DNA of 48,170 nt from an uncultured Bacteroidia bacterium (GTDB taxonomy: Bacteria > Bacteroidota > Bacteroidia > J057 > CALLMJ01): the NCBI GenBank assembly GCA_938005475.1, contig CALLNY010000040.1:1-48170 (forward strand). The letters run 5' to 3'. The translations under genes and the position numbers were made by a program. Within the stretch, counting starts at the first letter, position 1; every line of letters starts with the position of its first letter. Shown one piece after another: positions 44,376 to 48,170 of this stretch. The notes beneath the pieces are model-generated. The model did no database searches, was not told the origin of the DNA, and saw only the letters and a list, made by a program, of their open reading frames with translations.

Positions 44376-45404
44376 TTAATCCTGTTGAATGTAAATTTTA
44401 GCTATGACTTGGTTTTCTGAGTAAGGTCGGATTTCGAATTTAGCTTTTTTACCGTATAAGAGGTTTAATCTTTCTAGAGTATTACGAAGTCCGACACCTG
44501 TTTCATCATTGGAGTTATGTTTTAGGGTTCCAGAGGATATAATTTCAAGGTGCCAAGTTCCAGTATGAAGGTAAGAATGGATTGAAATTTGCCCGCCATT
44601 ACGTAATTTGGAAATACCATGCTTGATACCATTCTCTACAAGAGTTTGTAACATCATCGGCGGAAAAAGAAATTTTAAAGTTAGGGGGTCTATATTTTTT
44701 TGGTAGTGTAATCTATCTTCATAACGAATTTTTTCTAATGCGAGATATTGTTCTACTGCTTTTAGTTCTTCTTCAAAGGTTACAAATTGATTTTGAGTAA
44801 TTTTTAAAGAGCGCCTTAATAAATCTGATAATAGTGTGATAGCCTCTTTAGATTGAGTGGGATTTTCATCAATTAAAGCACGTATACTATTTAATGCATT
44901 AAACAAAAAGTGCGGATTTAGTTGGTTTTTCAGGTTATTAAACTCAATCTCTTTAAGGGCAGAGATAAGTTCTATTTTTTCTTTTAAACTTTTTTTATGG
45001 AGAATGTATAGATGATAAGTCAAGAACCAAACAGCAATATATTTAGACCAGTTAAAGAAATAACTCAAAAATACAGCTGTTTTTATGGACGTAAAGTAGT
45101 TAGCGAACATCCATTGGTCTAAAGGAATGTTAATAAAAGCCATTATCAAGGTACAACCAAGCATGGCAAGTAAGGCTCGTGGAATAAGTTGTATAAAATT
45201 AAGATTTAACCATCCTAATTTTATAGCTATACTTCTATAAAAGTGTGTTATGCCGATACCTAATCCTAAATTCAGTACAGAATTGAGAAAAATTTTAAGG
45301 TAATCCTGTGAAATGATTGTATAAGTAATAAACTCATAACTCATGAATAATGACCAAATTCCGATTTGGAAGATGATATAATAGTTTTTCGGGGAAATCT
45401 TCAT
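44376..45404 (-). CDS. LytS/YehU-type sensor histidine kinase
   Basis: The 342-residue protein has about four N-terminal membrane helices (to about residue 130), a short coiled-coil-like linker (KKSLKEKIELISALKEIEF), then the His_kinase (PF06580) domain: NQLNPHFLFNALNSIRALI with the phosphorylated His, and the ATPase region FPPMMLQTLVENGIKHGI and ETGVGLRNTLERLNLLYG. These kinases usually pair with LytTR response regulators encoded next door. None is adjacent here: the upstream glycosyltransferase overlaps it by 4 bases and the downstream gene is convergent. It is an orphan in this window, so its partner and signal are unknown. Confidence 0.9.
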   Translation of the reverse strand: MKISPKNYYIIFQIGIWSLFMSYEFITYTIISQDYLKIFLNSVLNLGLGIGITHFYRSIAIKLGWLNLNFIQLIPRALLAMLGCTLIMAFINIPLDQWMFANYFTSIKTAVFLSYFFNWSKYIAVWFLTYHLYILHKKSLKEKIELISALKEIEFNNLKNQLNPHFLFNALNSIRALIDENPTQSKEAITLLSDLLRRSLKITQNQFVTFEEELKAVEQYLALEKIRYEDRLHYQKNIDPLTLKFLFPPMMLQTLVENGIKHGISKLRNGGQISIHSYLHTGTWHLEIISSGTLKHNSNDETGVGLRNTLERLNLLYGKKAKFEIRPYSENQVIAKIYIQQD

Positions 45405-46609
45405 AGATTAGTAAAAAAAGAACTGAATTTAATTTCCAAAAATTCACTAAACTGCTTTGCATCATGTTGGATAAGTCCATGTTTTTGTATCCAATCTTGG
45501 TTAATGGGTAGAAATTGCGAGTACCAGGTATCTATGTCATCAAGAATTTTTTTTAAGGTTTTTGTTAAGTTAGAGGGGGTGAAGGGGTGAACTATTATAC
45601 CGTTTACTTCATTTTGAATAACTTCTTCATTTCCAGGTATTTTATTGACAACCGGAATAGCTCCTACGTATCTGCCTTCAGCAATAGCGGCAGAGTAACC
45701 ATCATAAATCGGGGCAGAAATGAAAACTTTTGTCTTTTTCCAAAGTACTGCCATCTCTTCACGTGGTATTTGAACCTTAATACAATGAAAATTTTTATGC
45801 TTTTGTTCTAATGAATATATAAAGGACTTCAAGGTTATCGGAATAGAATACCCCGCAGACAACATGACCCATTGATAATTTTTATATTCAGAAACTAATT
45901 TTGCAAATGCGTTTAAGATGATATCTGCTTGATAAACAGGCATTAAGCCTCGTGGGCTTAAAATAATAGGTTGCTCTGCATCTAAACCATATTTTTGTAG
46001 GACGTAAGTGTAGTCACTTTCTTCAATAAGATGGAAAATTTCTTCTTCAATTCCCCATCTTTGTAAGACTAATTTTTCTAATGGAACATGAAAATATTCA
46101 TTTAAAGCTTTGATAAGCGTTTGATTGTCTGCGGTAATATATTGGGAGTGCATTAAAACTTTTTTTACCATAGACTTATGAAAGGATTTTGTTGCCCAAT
46201 TTTTTAGGCGTGAAAAAAAATTAGGTTGAAAAGTAAGATTTTTCCAGTGACGGTAGGCAAGTTCAGGGATAGCATGATACGGTAAATATTCAAATACATC
46301 TGCTCCCATAGCGGCGGGAATCATCGGTTGAAAATCAGCCCAATAACCCCATACTCCATAAGGTGTTAAATGTAGGGGGTGTAAAACCTCTATTTTTTCA
46401 GTTTTTAAAACCTCTTTCAGTTTTTTACGTGTAAAATAAAAATCTTGATAATCCCAAGTATCTTTCTTATTCAAGTTAATACAAGGGACGTTTGGGATAG
46501 TATAAGGTTCTAAACTAATAACTGTAATGGTATGACCAGCATTTTGCAGGGCTTTTGCCCATTTTTGACAATGAAAATTAGAGGGTTGTGATAAAATTCC
46601 TAAGTGCAT
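45401..46609 (-). CDS. Glycosyltransferase, GT4-type
   Basis: The product is about 402 residues from the ATG at 46609 (MHLGILSQPSNFHCQKWAKA), which matches the usual GT-B N-terminal start; a longer frame upstream lies inside the next gene. The N-terminal Rossmann domain has VLHPLHLTPYGVWGYW and IPAAMGADVFEYLP; the C-terminal domain has ILSPRGLMPVYQADIILNAF, and the sugar-nucleotide site FISAPIYDGYSAAIAEGRYV ... PGNEEVI (the E-x7-E pattern of family 4). Donor and acceptor are unknown. It begins exactly at the end of the DinB-like gene and overlaps the LytS kinase gene by 4 bases. Confidence 0.85.
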   Translation of the reverse strand: MHLGILSQPSNFHCQKWAKALQNAGHTITVISLEPYTIPNVPCINLNKKDTWDYQDFYFTRKKLKEVLKTEKIEVLHPLHLTPYGVWGYWADFQPMIPAAMGADVFEYLPYHAIPELAYRHWKNLTFQPNFFSRLKNWATKSFHKSMVKKVLMHSQYITADNQTLIKALNEYFHVPLEKLVLQRWGIEEEIFHLIEESDYTYVLQKYGLDAEQPIILSPRGLMPVYQADIILNAFAKLVSEYKNYQWVMLSAGYSIPITLKSFIYSLEQKHKNFHCIKVQIPREEMAVLWKKTKVFISAPIYDGYSAAIAEGRYVGAIPVVNKIPGNEEVIQNEVNGIIVHPFTPSNLTKTLKKILDDIDTWYSQFLPINQDWIQKHGLIQHDAKQFSEFLEIKFSSFFTNL

Positions 46610-47175
46610 TATGGTATAGGGAATTGCGTATTTCGTTTTATTCGCACGATTTGGAGAATATGTCTTTGGTGATGATAAGTTAAAATTTGTATACAAGCAC
46701 TTAAATTGAAGCGTAGAAGCCAAAACGCAGGGGAACTTATATAAATAGCATTAAGGTCTAATCCTTGAAATTGCTCAAAATAGGATTTTAAGCGTTTCAC
46801 CCTATTAAGGTAACGGTTTAAGGTATCTTGTTTGTGGTAATTTGATAGGTTTGGGACTTGAAATTTTTTAGGGGCAGGGAGAAAAGAACGATTTTGAGGA
46901 TTTATAGCTTTTATAAGCCATTTTCCTAACCAACTAAATTTAACGGGCTTATCAGCGGATTTTCGTGGGTACTTATTCAGTATCGTTTCAAAAGTTGGTT
47001 CGTATAGACTATCAGAGAGGATTAAGTGTTCAAGACACTGCAAAATACTCCATGATTTAGAATTGAGTTTCCAATTTAATTGTTTTTCTGATAAATAACC
47101 TAGTTCTTCTTGAATAATTTCAGGGATAAGAGAAAGTTCTCGTGAACAATTTTGTAGAAGATCAGAATATTTCAT
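46609..47175 (-). CDS. DinB-family putative metal-dependent protein
   Basis: This 188-residue protein fits the DinB/YfiT-like four-helix bundle: LNWKLNSKSWSILQCLEHLI supplies the first metal-ligand His and LTYHHQRHILQIVRIKR the second and third. Members bind a divalent metal and often act as thiol-dependent S-transferases; the substrate is not known. It ends one base into the start of the glycosyltransferase gene, forming a three-gene group with the LytS kinase. A TATTTTTG -7 box sits 4 bases before the ATG. Confidence 0.78.
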   Translation of the reverse strand: MKYSDLLQNCSRELSLIPEIIQEELGYLSEKQLNWKLNSKSWSILQCLEHLILSDSLYEPTFETILNKYPRKSADKPVKFSWLGKWLIKAINPQNRSFLPAPKKFQVPNLSNYHKQDTLNRYLNRVKRLKSYFEQFQGLDLNAIYISSPAFWLLRFNLSACIQILTYHHQRHILQIVRIKRNTQFPIP

Positions 47176-47179
47176 TTCG

Positions 47180-47187
47180 CAAAAATA
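47180..47187 (-). promoter_or_regulatory. -7 box TATTTTTG abutting the DinB-family gene
   Basis: On the minus strand TATTTTTG (47187-47180) ends 4 bases before the ATG at 47175, the same geometry as at mqnE. The -33 match is poor (TTG about 17 bases upstream of the box). Confidence 0.4.
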
Positions 47188-47249
47188 AAGAAAATCAAAT
47201 TGTTCAAGTGATTTTAAAGGAATGTAATAAAAAAATTTTTTTGAAATAC

Positions 47250-47280
47250 TTGCATTATTAAAAAAACATTATAAATTGCG
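47250..47280 (+). promoter_or_regulatory. Probable promoter of the secreted repeat protein gene
   Basis: CTTG followed by 19 bases and TAAATTGC lies just upstream of the ATG at 47299; both boxes are one or two bases from consensus. The leader would be about 15 bases. Confidence 0.4.
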
Positions 47281-47298
47281 TGCATAATTTCAACTATT

Positions 47299-48170
47299 AT
47301 GAAAAAGTACATTTTATTTTTGGTGATTGTTAATTTTGGTTGGTTTGCTCTTGGTCAAGGGGTTGGGATAGGTACTACTACTCCGGACCCATCTGCTCGT
47401 TTAGATGTAGTTTCTGCAGATAGAGGAATTTTAATTCCACGAGTGAGTTTAGTAGCTACGAATAATCCTGCTCCTATTACAGCGGCACCTGCTGTGAGTT
47501 TGTTGGTTTATAATACGGCTACGATAAATGACGTAGTTCCTGGATTTTATTATTGGAATGGGACGCAATGGGTAAGCCTTGCTTCAGGTTCAAATGATGC
47601 ATGGCTTTTAAATGGTAACGCAGGTACTAATTTCAATAATAATTTTGTAGGGACAACGGATGCACAACCTCTTACTTTCAGAACCAATAATATACCGAGA
47701 TTTCGTATTGCAAACGGAAATCAAGTGTTTGGTTTGAATGGTGGTACGGCGGCGGCTCCATTCTATTCGTGGGAAAATGATGCAAATACAGGTTTATATA
47801 ATCCTGCGGCTGATGAGTTAGGAGTATCTACGAATGGAACCGAAAGAGTACGTGTAACAGCGGGAGGTAATGTAGGGATAGGAACTGTGCCTGTGGGTTC
47901 TGCGATTTTAGACATTAACGCTACTAATCGTGGGGTTCGTATTCCTAATGTTGCATTAGTGGCAAGAAATAACAATGCTCCTATTGGTGCTGGTATCGTA
48001 AATAGTTTGTTAGTTTATAATACAGCTACTGCTGGTACAGGCGTGAATGCAGTTTCTCCGGGTTATTATTATTGGAATGGTACAGAATGGGTAAGATTAA
48101 CAGATGGTGCTGGAAACGATTGGGCTTTACTGGGTAATTCAGGTACAGACGCAGCCATAAACTTTGTTGG
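47299..48170 (+). CDS. Secreted repeat protein of surface-adhesin type (3' partial)
   Basis: The gene runs off the window, so only 290 residues are seen. A signal peptide (KKYILFLVIVNFGWFALG) is followed by QGVGIGTTTPDPSARLDVV and RGILIPRVSL, the common opening of large Bacteroidota surface proteins with T9SS sorting domains or phage-tail-like repeats. A first unit (LLVYNTA ... GFYYWNGTQWV) is repeated later as NRGVRIPNVALVARNNNAPI ... LLVYNTATAG ... GYYYWNGTEWV, about 195 residues apart, with 'GNVGIGT' between. It resembles the truncated remnant at 234-1148. Function probably adhesion or cell surface structure; the missing end would decide whether PorU handles it. Confidence 0.8.
   Translation, partial: MKKYILFLVIVNFGWFALGQGVGIGTTTPDPSARLDVVSADRGILIPRVSLVATNNPAPITAAPAVSLLVYNTATINDVVPGFYYWNGTQWVSLASGSNDAWLLNGNAGTNFNNNFVGTTDAQPLTFRTNNIPRFRIANGNQVFGLNGGTAAAPFYSWENDANTGLYNPAADELGVSTNGTERVRVTAGGNVGIGTVPVGSAILDINATNRGVRIPNVALVARNNNAPIGAGIVNSLLVYNTATAGTGVNAVSPGYYYWNGTEWVRLTDGAGNDWALLGNSGTDAAINFV

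Noticed and set aside
46610-46723. Longer start for the glycosyltransferase
   Set aside because: It uses a TTG inside the DinB-like gene and adds residues that do not match GT-B N-termini; the ATG at 46609 does.

Overview
The window is AT-rich DNA from a Bacteroidota bacterium. The evidence is a PorU-type sortase of the type IX secretion system (T9SS), a SusC-like TonB-dependent receptor, FadL-type barrels, archaeal/eukaryote-type prolyl-tRNA synthetase, a fused MurF-alanine racemase, a fused alpha/beta 2-oxoacid dehydrogenase E1, and promoters of the Bacteroidota form TTTG-N19-TAnnTTTG. Aminofutalosine synthase (MqnE) implies menaquinone synthesis by the futalosine route. This fits Cytophagales-like environmental lineages better than gut Bacteroides, but I cannot place it more finely. 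No tRNA, rRNA, CRISPR array, intact insertion sequence or phage was seen.

Layout. 1-1148: the end of a DprA-like gene abuts, in opposite orientation, a fragment of a secreted fibronectin-III protein that has lost both ends. 1259-3073: an AtuA/DUF1446 protein and a small acidic protein, closed by a clear hairpin terminator. 3159-12442: proS, divergent from a Trp/Tyr/Gly-rich lipoprotein with 69-bp repeats, then a FadL-like barrel, a zinc-ribbon methyltransferase and porU. 12434-19588: a minus-strand block of flippase, PlsC, paraoxonase-like protein, cytoplasmic HtrA-like protease with a zinc ribbon, a YbjN-like partner, Mpl, and a possible 54-residue basic protein. 19688-21454: isochorismatase-fold hydrolase, metallo-beta-lactamase-fold hydrolase and alkyltransferase-like protein in one operon. 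21460-23934: TonB receptor. 24085-28628: HldD, TetR, ComB, fused E1. 28630-31441: ferredoxin, MqnE, a barrel protein and a SanA-like protein on the minus strand. 31563-33938: histidine ammonia-lyase and a secreted protein. 34016-35100: a compact cluster of tiny unrecognised genes, one a zinc finger split by a frameshift. 35129-36864: nuoD and nuoJ, tail to tail and away from other nuo genes. 36979-44329: OmpA-like lipoprotein, MurF-Alr, LeuS, RsmB-like methyltransferase. 44376-47175: LytS-type kinase, glycosyltransferase, DinB-like protein. 47299-end: the start of a large secreted repeat protein.

Functionally this is mostly core metabolism and cell-envelope work: peptidoglycan synthesis and recycling (MurF-Alr, Mpl), heptose and lipid synthesis (HldD, PlsC), surface protein secretion (PorU), outer-membrane transport, translation and respiration (NuoD, NuoJ, MqnE). 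The least explained parts are the tiny-gene cluster with its apparent -1 frameshift at an A6 run, the HtrA-zinc ribbon/YbjN pair, and the promoters whose -7 box lies only 4-7 bases from the start codon, which suggests leaderless mRNAs.
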